From B46-G9 sp964548365 (GTDB lineage Bacteria > Desulfobacterota > DSM-4660 > Desulfatiglandales > Desulfatiglandaceae), in NCBI GenBank assembly GCA_964548365.1, contig CAZJRD010000011.1, positions 1-64,000 of the forward strand: a stretch of 64,000 nt of DNA, read 5' to 3'. Every line of letters begins with the position of its first letter. Position 1 is the stretch's first letter. Below are positions 34,904 to 42,665 of this stretch, piece by piece. The translations under genes and the position numbers were made by a program. The notes below the pieces were generated by a model. It was given only the letters and a program-made list of their open reading frames with translations, had not been told where the DNA came from and did no database searches.

Positions 34904-35937
34904 AGCAGGAACCCCCCGGGAAAAGGATCTCTGGGATCAAGCACGAATTCGTGAAAGCCGGTAATATAGGCACTGCCTCGGATCTCCGCAACCACTCCGG
35001 GAAGGCCGCCGATTTCTGTTTCCTCCACGACCCTTCCTTCAAAAATGCTCCCGAGGGGACCGGTATTGATAAACGTCTGATTGATGTCCAGCAAACCCTG
35101 CCGATGGAGAAGCGTCATTTTGGCTGCGGTACCGGTGCCGCATGGAGAACGATCCATGTGCGCCTCGCCGTAAACCACCGCGTTTTTCCCGCGTCTCCGG
35201 AAATGATTCGAGGAATCATAGAATTCCACCACATCCACGGTGTTCACCTCAGACCGGGTTGGGTGACGGACCTCCAACTGCTGATTCGCCGCTTCGATTA
35301 CCGTCATGCCCAAGTGAATCAATTCAGGGCTGTTCTCCGGAACCAGGTCCATGCCGATTTGATCAGCGGAGACCATTACAAAGAACCCTCCGACGCATAC
35401 CGTATCCACAATGAACTCACCCAGATCGGGAACTTCCAACGCCTTGTTTTCCTCATAAACAAAGGAAGGCACCATTTTGATACCCACCGATTCAACCAGG
35501 CCGTCCTTGATCCTTGCAGAGGTTTGCATGGGACCGGACGGGGTATCCACAAGCACCGTGGCTTCTGATTCTCCGCATTCAAGCGCGCCTGTCTCGAGAA
35601 GGGTGGACACGGCACCGATGGTGGCATGGCCGCACAGAAAGGGATATCGCCGGGCATCCATGTATACCAACCCGAAATCGGCTTTTTCAGTGACCGGTTC
35701 GGTCACTATTGCTGCGAATATGCCCCTGTGGCCACGCGGTTCCCGGGTCAACCGCACCCGCACGTGATCCAGGTTTTCCATGATGTAACGACGTTTGGCC
35801 TTCATGGTTTCACCCGGAATGGGACCTGTTCCGCCCACGATGAGCCGTGTCGATTCTCCGGCCGTGTGTGAATCCAACGAGACAATCCGGGACGGGAACA
35901 GGTCCGGGATGGCCCGGGCGATCCGGGTAAGGTTCAT
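34900..35937 (-). CDS. proline racemase/4-hydroxyproline epimerase family protein
   Basis: This 345-residue enzyme of the proline racemase fold has both catalytic cysteines: Cys102 in PFLCGHATIG and Cys266 in DRSPCGTGTAAK. A Cys/Cys pair indicates an epimerase or racemase rather than a trans-3-hydroxyproline dehydratase, where one Cys is replaced. SLDSHTAGESTR is the family N-terminus. Substrates may be proline, 4-hydroxyproline or a related cyclic amino acid. It lies 14 bp after the transporter ATPase gene. Confidence 0.92.
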   Translation of the reverse strand: MNLTRIARAIPDLFPSRIVSLDSHTAGESTRLIVGGTGPIPGETMKAKRRYIMENLDHVRVRLTREPRGHRGIFAAIVTEPVTEKADFGLVYMDARRYPFLCGHATIGAVSTLLETGALECGESEATVLVDTPSGPMQTSARIKDGLVESVGIKMVPSFVYEENKALEVPDLGEFIVDTVCVGGFFVMVSADQIGMDLVPENSPELIHLGMTVIEAANQQLEVRHPTRSEVNTVDVVEFYDSSNHFRRRGKNAVVYGEAHMDRSPCGTGTAAKMTLLHRQGLLDINQTFINTGPLGSIFEGRVVEETEIGGLPGVVAEIRGSAYITGFHEFVLDPRDPFPGGFLL

Positions 35938-35951
35938 TTCATCTCTCCACT

Positions 35952-37058
35952 TTATCTATCCTGTCGCGGCAATAATCCGCACTGTTGCGGAGGCACCTGT
36001 AAACGAACGTCCTGTCCCCGGCGAAGCGGTCGGGATTTACTGGTGTCTATCACATTAATCACAACCTTGTTCCCTATTTCAACAAAGTAGCTCACCTCAC
36101 CGCCCATGTAACTTCGCTCCGCGATCTTTCCATGAAAAGAGTTGATATCTCCCCCTGCCTTTTTTCCCTCCTCAGGGGCGATTTCGAATTTCTGTGCACG
36201 TACCACAAGCTCAATCCGATCCCCGACGTTCCAGGCCCCGGGTTGCTGGACCAGCACTTCATTTCCGTCATCAAGTTTGACCTTGACCTGATCACCCTTG
36301 GATTCGATAACCGTTCCGTCAAAAAAGTTCGAATGCCCCAGAAAGTCGGCAACGAAGTGGTTGGCCGGATAGTTATAGACCACTTCAGGATTCCCCTCCT
36401 GCTGCATGATGCCGTCCTTCAGCACCACTATTTTATCCGACATGGAAAGGGCTTCACGCTGGTCATGGGTGACGAATATGGTTGTTATGCCGATGATATG
36501 CTGGAGGTTATCTATCTCCCGCCTCATCTCCTCCCGAAGGTTCTCATCAAGGGCGGAGAGCGGTTCATCCATCAGGAGAACGACAGGCTCCATAACAATA
36601 GCCCGAGCAAGGGCTATTCGTTGCTGCTGGCCGCCCGATAACTGTGAAGGCATCCGTTTTTCAACCCCGGGGAGGCGCACCATCTCCAGGGCCTGTTCCA
36701 CCTTCTTCTTGATCTCCTCCTTCGGGACGCCCTTATATTTCAGTCCAAAACCAACATTGTCAAAAATGTTCTTGTGTGGAAACAGGGCATAGTTTTGAAA
36801 GATCATCCCAAGGTTTCGTTTGTGAATAGGGATGTCGTTGACCAGATTCCCCTCGATATAAATCTCCCCCTCTGTCGGCGTCTCCAAGCCGGCAATCATC
36901 CTCAGAAGGGTGGTCTTGCCGCAACCGGAAGGACCCAGGAGGGTAACAAAGGAGCTCTCTTCTATCTCCAGGTTCATTCTTTCAACGGCAACCAGTTTGT
37001 CAAAGCATTTGACGACGCCTTTCAACTCCACTGCCGGGGGGCGAGGATTTTTTTCCAC
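35952..37058 (-). CDS. potA: spermidine/putrescine-type ABC transporter ATP-binding protein
   Basis: This 368-residue ATPase has Walker A LLGPSGCGKTTLLRM, signature QLSGGQQQRIALARA, Walker B LLMDEPLSALD and switch VTHDQREAL. A C-terminal TOBE domain (residues about 280-360) is typical of PotA/FbpC-like importers. It powers the two permeases encoded upstream (38456-40121). The gene name reflects family resemblance; the ligand here may be an amino-acid derivative rather than a polyamine. Confidence 0.9.
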   Translation of the reverse strand: MEKNPRPPAVELKGVVKCFDKLVAVERMNLEIEESSFVTLLGPSGCGKTTLLRMIAGLETPTEGEIYIEGNLVNDIPIHKRNLGMIFQNYALFPHKNIFDNVGFGLKYKGVPKEEIKKKVEQALEMVRLPGVEKRMPSQLSGGQQQRIALARAIVMEPVVLLMDEPLSALDENLREEMRREIDNLQHIIGITTIFVTHDQREALSMSDKIVVLKDGIMQQEGNPEVVYNYPANHFVADFLGHSNFFDGTVIESKGDQVKVKLDDGNEVLVQQPGAWNVGDRIELVVRAQKFEIAPEEGKKAGGDINSFHGKIAERSYMGGEVSYFVEIGNKVVINVIDTSKSRPLRRGQDVRLQVPPQQCGLLPRQDR

Positions 37059-37176
37059 AGCTTGAAAGCCTCCTTAAAGTCATCAATCTTGTCTATTGCG
37101 GGCCAGGGGGATGCGCAACAACATGCCTCATCCCCGAGGCCTTTCCCCTCAGATCCCGCAACAAACAATTAACTCA

Positions 37177-38337
37177 TTACGCTCCTGCCTTTACCTTGTC
37201 CCATTTCTCGGCCCATTCCTGCTGGTGACCGTTCCAATAGTCCGGATTGGCAAACAGGTAACCCTTCAGTTTTCCGGTCGGATCGAAAGCAGGCAGTTTC
37301 TTGACCGCTTCCGGCATCTGTACTTTCGTCGGATCGAGACTGGAAGGATACTTCTGTCCAACAGCGACGGCAATGGAGGCCTTTGGAGCAAGCATAAAGT
37401 CGAGCAGCTTTTGGGCCACTTCCAGATCAGTCCCCTTCAACACAAAAATACACTCCTGCCACGAGTAACAGTTGTAAGGAGAGAGAAAACCAATGGGATG
37501 TCCCTGGGTCTGGAGTGCCTCTACTCTCCCCGACCAGGCTACTGTTGCGTAGATTTCCTCATTGGCCAGGAGACTCATGAGCTCAGCCCCCGATCCCCAG
37601 TACTTTTTAATCATCCCGCGCTGTTCCCGCAAGGCATCCCACACGGCTTTCATATCCTTTATTTCATTTGGATTTTGCCCCGTATACAGGGCTCCATACC
37701 AGATATTGGTGCGCCAGTCCCCCCAACTGCCGAGCTTGCCCTTGAGGTCCTTGTCCCAGAGGAGGGCTGCACCCGCTTTTTCCGCCTTTGCCTTGGAGAT
37801 GTATTTGGTGTTATAGGCAATACCGGTCTGGCCATAGTCATATGGCACAGCGGAGAGTGTGCCGTTTGTAATCGCCCGGTAGGGCGTCATCATGGCCGCC
37901 ATTACATTTTTTAGATTCGGGATCTTGCTTTCATCCAGAACCACACTGTAGCCCAGCTTCACATACCTGGCGTAATCAAAAACACCGCTCAGATGAGCGA
38001 GATTGAATTCACCACCCGGGGGAAAAGAGGCCTTGACTCTCGTCAGGTAGGTATCCATGTCTCCAAACTCGCCATCTATCACCTTAATGCCGGTTGCCTT
38101 CGTGAATGGGTCAAAGGCGTATTTGCGAAAGGCCTTGGAGACCACACCCCCCCAGCCGTCAAAGCGTATGGAACCGCCTGCCCACGCTTGCCGGGGAAGA
38201 AATCCGAATGGGCCCCCGACCAGGCCTATCGAAGCACCGGCTATTCCCAGGTACTTAAAAAAATCACGCCTGCTTATGTCTCCATTACTGTAGCGATCAT
38301 AAACCCTGTCGAGTCGTTCTTTCCAAACCTTGGCCAT
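37177..38337 (-). CDS. periplasmic substrate-binding protein (PotD-like) with Tat signal
   Basis: This 386-residue protein begins with a short cytoplasmic segment. A twin-arginine motif follows in DISRRDFFKYLGIAGASIGL, with a hydrophobic stretch to about residue 50 (RQAWAGG, probable cleavage), so it is exported folded. The mature part is an extracellular solute-binding fold (SIRFDGWGGVVSKAFRKYAF, AYNTKYISKAKAEKAG and NCYSWQECIFVL). It is the ligand receptor of the ABC importer. Tat export is less usual than Sec for this family. Confidence 0.9.
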   Translation of the reverse strand: MAKVWKERLDRVYDRYSNGDISRRDFFKYLGIAGASIGLVGGPFGFLPRQAWAGGSIRFDGWGGVVSKAFRKYAFDPFTKATGIKVIDGEFGDMDTYLTRVKASFPPGGEFNLAHLSGVFDYARYVKLGYSVVLDESKIPNLKNVMAAMMTPYRAITNGTLSAVPYDYGQTGIAYNTKYISKAKAEKAGAALLWDKDLKGKLGSWGDWRTNIWYGALYTGQNPNEIKDMKAVWDALREQRGMIKKYWGSGAELMSLLANEEIYATVAWSGRVEALQTQGHPIGFLSPYNCYSWQECIFVLKGTDLEVAQKLLDFMLAPKASIAVAVGQKYPSSLDPTKVQMPEAVKKLPAFDPTGKLKGYLFANPDYWNGHQQEWAEKWDKVKAGA

Positions 38338-38455
38338 GTTCCTACTCCTTTCTTTGATTAATAGTTATTAAAACAAGGACCCATCTCATGTGTCCCATCC
38401 CGGCCTTCTCTGTCCAGCGTTCCAATCAAAACAGCTTCTCCACGTGCAATTTTCG

Positions 38456-39256
38456 TCACAGGTTACTTGTTGAAAACCTACGGATCACATAACCTGCCAA
38501 GAGTGGTATCGCGACCGTGAGGATAACCATAATCGTTCCCAGTGCGTTTATTTCAGGACTGATAGAATTCCTGAGCATTCCGAATATCTTGACAGGAAGG
38601 GTTTGATTCTGAGCGGTAGCCCAAAACAACGTGGCCGTAATGTCGTCCAGAGATATGGTAAAAGAAAAAAGGACTCCTCCCAGTATGGCCGGTGCCAAGA
38701 GGGGAAAAGTGATCTCTCTGAACGTCTGGAATGCGTTGGCACCCAGGGACTGGGCCGCCTCCTCATACTCTTTTTTGATGCCCACCAACCGCGCCTGCAC
38801 GATCAAGAGCACATAGGGCAACGTGAGGACAACGTGCCCTATCACAAGAAGCGCAAAAGACTTGGGTTGCTGAAGCCAACGGAGGAAGAGAAGCAGGGCC
38901 ACACCGAGAATGACTTCCGGAATCATAATCGGCGCCAGGAGAAGAGTGTTGATGGTGTTTTTGCCGGGAAAATCGAACCGAACAAACGCCATGGCCGCCA
39001 AGATACCTATGCCTGTAGAAATCACAGAGGTAAAAGCCCCCAGGATCATGGAATTCTTAAATGCAGTTAAAATAGCATCGTCATGGGCCAGTTCCGCAAA
39101 CCACTTCAGACTGACACCTGTCATGGGAAAGCATCCGAATTGTTGGGGATTAAAAGACAAAACCATCACCACAACAATAGGGACAAACATGAAGATATAC
39201 ACCAATATGGTGTACAACCGAATGAGTGACCATCCTGTTACCTTCACCATACCCAA
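38456..39256 (-). CDS. ABC transporter permease (PotC-like)
   Basis: This 266-residue membrane protein has about six transmembrane helices. The EAA loop that contacts the ATPase reads EYEEAAQSLGANAFQTFREI. It is one of a pair of inner-membrane channel subunits, starting 4 bp after its partner gene. The helix pattern matches the PotC/CysW family. Confidence 0.9.
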   Translation of the reverse strand: MGMVKVTGWSLIRLYTILVYIFMFVPIVVVMVLSFNPQQFGCFPMTGVSLKWFAELAHDDAILTAFKNSMILGAFTSVISTGIGILAAMAFVRFDFPGKNTINTLLLAPIMIPEVILGVALLLFLRWLQQPKSFALLVIGHVVLTLPYVLLIVQARLVGIKKEYEEAAQSLGANAFQTFREITFPLLAPAILGGVLFSFTISLDDITATLFWATAQNQTLPVKIFGMLRNSISPEINALGTIMVILTVAIPLLAGYVIRRFSTSNL

Positions 39257-39260
39257 TACC

Positions 39261-40121
39261 TCATTGCAGAGCTTTGAATATCTGGTTAATCCCCAGATAA
39301 CGGTTATAGGTCCACACTATGATCAGCAGCAGCGTCAGCAGCACAACGCTGATAGCAGAACCGAAAGGCCAGTCCAGGGTACCGATAACGCGGGCGAAAA
39401 TAAGGTTGGCGATCATCTGGTTCCCGGGGCCGCCCAGGATCATTGGCGGCAGATAGGTCCCTGCCGTCAATACAAAGACAAGCAGAGAGCCCGCACTGAG
39501 GCCTGGAAGGCTTAAAGGCAGAGTCACTTCCTTGAAGGCCTGCCATTCCGTACAGCCCATACTTCTGGCAGCTTCCAGCAGACTCTTGTCTATTCCCTCC
39601 AGGCTCACGTATATGTTCAGGATCATAAAAGGGAGGAGATACTGGATAAGACCCATAAGGACCGATCCCTCGTTGTAGAGCATGCTCAATGGGCGGGAAA
39701 GCAAATGGATTTTCACCAGGAAATGATTGATGAGGCCTGTATCACCCAGGATATTGATCCAGCTCATGGTCCTGATAATAAAGCTGACCCAGAAAGGGAG
39801 CATAATAAGAAGCAGGAGCAACGCCTTGTTTTTCGTTTTGCTCCGGTTAAAAAAATAGGCGGGGATATATCCCATGACAACACACAGCACCACCGTCTCC
39901 AAAGAGACCCGTATGGTGCGGACGAGAATCGAAGGATAAAAGGAATCAGCAAAAAACTTGGCATAGTTTCCAAACTGAAATGCCGGGATGTCGGCACCTG
40001 ACGGAGCTCGCAGCCAGAAGCTATAAACCACGATAAAGCAAACGGGGATCACGAGAAGCAACAAAACAGCGCTCATTGCCGGTGCAAGCAGTGCTATGGG
40101 TTTCCATATCTTATTCTGCAT
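39261..40121 (-). CDS. ABC transporter permease (PotB-like)
   Basis: This 286-residue membrane protein is the second channel subunit. The EAA motif is SLLEAARSMGCTEWQAFKEV, and hydrophobic helices begin with PIALLAPAMSAVLLLLVIPV. It is the first transporter gene after the IclR regulator (32 bp), so the order is regulator, permease, permease, binding protein, ATPase, enzymes. Confidence 0.9.
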   Translation of the reverse strand: MQNKIWKPIALLAPAMSAVLLLLVIPVCFIVVYSFWLRAPSGADIPAFQFGNYAKFFADSFYPSILVRTIRVSLETVVLCVVMGYIPAYFFNRSKTKNKALLLLLIMLPFWVSFIIRTMSWINILGDTGLINHFLVKIHLLSRPLSMLYNEGSVLMGLIQYLLPFMILNIYVSLEGIDKSLLEAARSMGCTEWQAFKEVTLPLSLPGLSAGSLLVFVLTAGTYLPPMILGGPGNQMIANLIFARVIGTLDWPFGSAISVVLLTLLLIIVWTYNRYLGINQIFKALQ

Positions 40122-40153
40122 CTCTCATAACCTTTGGAAATTCAAGCTCATCT

Positions 40154-40942
40154 TCACTCGTCGTTATCCTCCCTTTTCAGCACCTCGGAAATTGAGCGAG
40201 CCAATTCAAGTATAAGGCCGGAATACTCCTCTTCCATCGCTTGAGCAACTTTTTGAATAATCGAAAAATCAAACGAAACCCCGCCCAATCCCCTACCGGT
40301 ATCCAGATTGATCAAAGGGGCACCAATAGTGATAAGTCCGGGTAAATACTCTTCAACACACATGGCATAACCCCGGCCTTTTGTCCTTTCGATTTCCTTG
40401 AGCAATTGGTCCTTGGCGACTATGGTTTTTTTGGTTTTGGCTGTGAACTCTATCCTGGCAACTTTTTTCTTCAGAGAATCATCAGGGAGAGTAGAGAGAT
40501 AAGCCTTTCCTATTGAAGTGTTGTGAAGGGAATTCCTAGCCACAGCAGGAAGGTGGTAGGTAAGCGTTTCTTTAGCCTCACGCTGATAAGCTCTCATGAG
40601 ATTGTCATCCACCACAAAAGCAACGTCTATGGTAATGTTGTACCGGTTATAAACCTCGTCGACTAACTTTTTTATAAGTCGTAAATCATCGCTTGATCGA
40701 ATGACATTTGTGCTGAGTGCCAGGGATCTGATCCCCAACCTTACTTCTTTTGTCTTGGCGTCTTTTTCGAGATACGCCAGTTCCACGAGGGTATTAACGA
40801 ATCGATAGGTGGAGGTCATGTTCAACGACAAGATCCGCGAAATTTCGGTTTGAGTGAGGCTGCGAGTTTCTGTATCGAACAGGGAAAGTATTTTTAATCC
40901 TTTTTCTAATGAAATTGAAAAATACTGCTTGTCGGACGCCAT
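40154..40942 (-). CDS. IclR-family transcriptional regulator
   Basis: This 262-residue regulator starts MASDKQYFSISLEKGLKIL. A winged helix-turn-helix follows (LTQTEISRILSLNMTSTYRF), then an IclR effector domain (NSLHNTSIGKAYLSTLP and YAMCVEEYLPGLITIGAPL). The frame extends to 41005, but that codon lies between the -35 and -10 elements of the promoter and cannot be used. It heads the catabolic cluster and probably senses its substrate or an intermediate. Confidence 0.92.
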   Translation of the reverse strand: MASDKQYFSISLEKGLKILSLFDTETRSLTQTEISRILSLNMTSTYRFVNTLVELAYLEKDAKTKEVRLGIRSLALSTNVIRSSDDLRLIKKLVDEVYNRYNITIDVAFVVDDNLMRAYQREAKETLTYHLPAVARNSLHNTSIGKAYLSTLPDDSLKKKVARIEFTAKTKKTIVAKDQLLKEIERTKGRGYAMCVEEYLPGLITIGAPLINLDTGRGLGGVSFDFSIIQKVAQAMEEEYSGLILELARSISEVLKREDNDE

Positions 40943-40962
40943 ATGTGCCCATAGGGAATTGT

Positions 40963-41001
40963 TTTTACTATTATCGTAATAACTTTCCGAAAATAGTAAA
41001 A
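40963..41001. promoter_or_regulatory. inverted-repeat operator at the IclR-cluster promoter
   Basis: TTTTACTATT (40963-40972) and AATAGTAAAA (40992-41001) are exact inverted repeats separated by 19 bp. The right arm covers the -10 element and the left arm lies about 20 bp downstream of the start. Binding there by the encoded IclR protein would give autoregulation of the cluster. Confidence 0.5.
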
Positions 41002-41021
41002 GCATCTACGGATTTTGTCAA
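40993..41021 (-). promoter_or_regulatory. sigma-70 promoter of the IclR/catabolic cluster
   Basis: On the minus strand TTGACA (41016-41021) and TACTAT (40993-40998) have a 17-bp spacer. The start is expected near 40986, leaving a leader of about 45 nt before the ATG at 40942. Confidence 0.65.
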
Positions 41022-41071
41022 GAAAAAATTCAAGGCTCTCAGGAAAGAGGTCTCACCGGGGCGGGAACGAT

Positions 41072-41545
41072 TTAACTTACGCCCTTGTACTCTGTTTCAG
41101 GAGGCACACAGAGCACAGGCCGCGTGATAAACCGCAAAATCTTTTCGGCCGTGCTCCCGAAAAAAATGGTGTTCATATCGTCGGCCTTGCCGCAGCTCCC
41201 TATGACAATCATTTCCGCATCCAGTTCAACCGCCTTCTTGTTAATTTCCACAAAGGGCTCTCCTTCACAGACCATGGGTTCGGCCTGGATTCCGTTCTTC
41301 TCTTCCTGAGCAAGAAAATCATGGAGTCTCCTCTTGGCCTCCAGGAACAAATTCTTTTTGATCTCATTCAGTTCGCCGAGATCATGACGCACGCATTTGT
41401 CAATAAAATGATGGTCCACTACGTGGAAAGCCACTATATGACCATCCCGGCCCTTCAATAATTCATATGCCTTGCGAAGGGCCAGGCGAGAACAATGGGA
41501 AAAATCCACGGGAACAAGAATCGTCGCTGTTTTTTCATCTTTCAT
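41072..41545 (-). CDS. universal stress protein (UspA family)
   Basis: This 157-residue protein opens with ATILVPVDFSHCSRLALRKA and ends with the ATP-binding-type region MIVIGSCGKADDMNTIFFGS followed by RPVLCVPPE. The usual G-2x-G-9x-G(S/T) pattern is partly altered, so nucleotide binding is uncertain. AAGGAGGTGAAAAG precedes the ATG. A second family member of a different subtype is encoded at 46150-46605. Role probably stress or energy-limitation survival. Confidence 0.9.
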   Translation of the reverse strand: MKDEKTATILVPVDFSHCSRLALRKAYELLKGRDGHIVAFHVVDHHFIDKCVRHDLGELNEIKKNLFLEAKRRLHDFLAQEEKNGIQAEPMVCEGEPFVEINKKAVELDAEMIVIGSCGKADDMNTIFFGSTAEKILRFITRPVLCVPPETEYKGVS

Positions 41546-41659
41546 CTTTTCACCTCCTTACTTGCCCTCTCTGTATTTCTTTTTCCTTATGCATCATCCA
41601 TAGTTACGCTCTCGAGTAGGGACGTTCGGCTTCTCTTCCCGTCATGATTGAATCCGACT

Positions 41660-42295
41660 TCACTTTCCAGCCTTGATCACGACAAATGCCCCAGAGCCAC
41701 TGCCAGGACGAACAGGTTCTATGTCATTGATCTTTTCCAGTTCCATGGAAAGAGTTTGTCCTTCAGAAATGCCGGAAAACCCTGCATTCCGCAAGAGAGA
41801 ACGCACTTCAGCAACTGAATAGAAAGTTGCATTTTTGTAAAAAGTACTCCCGGCCTTGTTGGCAAGATATTGCTTTCCAAGTGCACTGACTCGATCAACA
41901 AATCCAAGAATGATGGGGGCTTTTTTCTTGAGCACCCTATACGCCTCTGAAAGAGCGGCTCCAGCATCATGCACAAAACAGATGGTTGTCACAATGAGGC
42001 AGTAGTCAAAAGATGTGTTCCTGAAAGGGAGAGCTTCTGCTATTCCCTGGACACAGGAGATTCCCTTCCTGGCGGCGTAGCCGAGCATGTTCCCGGAAGG
42101 ATCCAATCCGATATCCGTTCCCAGGGGGCCGGCGAATCGCCCGGTTCCTACTCCTATTTCAAGACCCAGGCCATTAAGAGGTAAGAATGCGCGCACAGCA
42201 AGCAATTCTGAAAGATATGCTGCATGGTTGCGAATAAACCACTCCTCATATTGTTCATGATGAACGTCGAACACCTTATACAGAGCTGCACTCAT
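41660..42295 (-). CDS. class I SAM-dependent methyltransferase
   Basis: This 211-residue Rossmann-type methyltransferase binds S-adenosylmethionine through GLEIGVGTGRFAGPLG (motif I). DIGLDPSGNMLGYA is the acidic loop, and FDYCLIVTTICFVHDAGAAL is motif II of the UbiE/ methyltransferase-11 group. The substrate is not evident. It is followed by the usp gene on the same strand after 114 bp, and preceded by the duplicated sigma-54 region. Confidence 0.85.
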   Translation of the reverse strand: MSAALYKVFDVHHEQYEEWFIRNHAAYLSELLAVRAFLPLNGLGLEIGVGTGRFAGPLGTDIGLDPSGNMLGYAARKGISCVQGIAEALPFRNTSFDYCLIVTTICFVHDAGAALSEAYRVLKKKAPIILGFVDRVSALGKQYLANKAGSTFYKNATFYSVAEVRSLLRNAGFSGISEGQTLSMELEKINDIEPVRPGSGSGAFVVIKAGK

Positions 42296-42326
42296 AATTG
42301 CGATTATCCTCGTGCGGAATCACTTC

Positions 42327-42485
42327 TTACACCTGACATGAGGAAAGTCTGATCCATTCGTCATCATCGACGAGTAATACTCTGAGATTTTTCAATTCAG
42401 AAAAAAGGTCCATCTCGATAAACTTCACCACAGCAGAGTCTATACTGTCAATTGATCTTTTGAAACAGATCTCTGCTAATACCAT
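42327..42485 (-). pseudogene. 5' remnant of a duplicated response regulator gene
   Basis: A 52-codon frame reads MVLAEICFKR... and then MDLFSELKNLRVLLVDDDEW, the same beginning as the response regulator at 25608-26087 (MDFFSELKNLRVLLVDDDEW). Homology stops right after WIR and the frame ends eight codons later. The phospho-acceptor Asp is missing, so no functional receiver can be made. DNA similarity continues upstream to about 42617 through the promoter. Confidence 0.85.
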
Positions 42486-42487
42486 TA

Positions 42488-42503
42488 AGCATGAAATAAG
42501 CCA
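42488..42503 (-). promoter_or_regulatory. duplicated sigma-54 promoter
   Basis: On the minus strand TGGCTTATTTCATGCT keeps GG-N10-GC, aligned with the promoter at 26112-26127. Upstream, GAGAAAATTC occurs twice (42571-42590) and TTTCCCAAAATTGAGAAA is conserved at about 42600-42617. It now reads into the truncated regulator and then toward the methyltransferase gene. Confidence 0.6.
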
Positions 42504-42665
42504 CCTTCATTTCGGAGGTTAATAAGCGTAAATACAAGGAGTTATGCGAGGAATAGACCGGGTTAAAGGCGAGAAAATTCGAGAAAATTCAAATCATCTT
42601 TTCCCAAAATTGAGAAAGAGAGGAAAAGACCCGACCGGGAGATGCAGGACCAATAAGTTGTTTCT

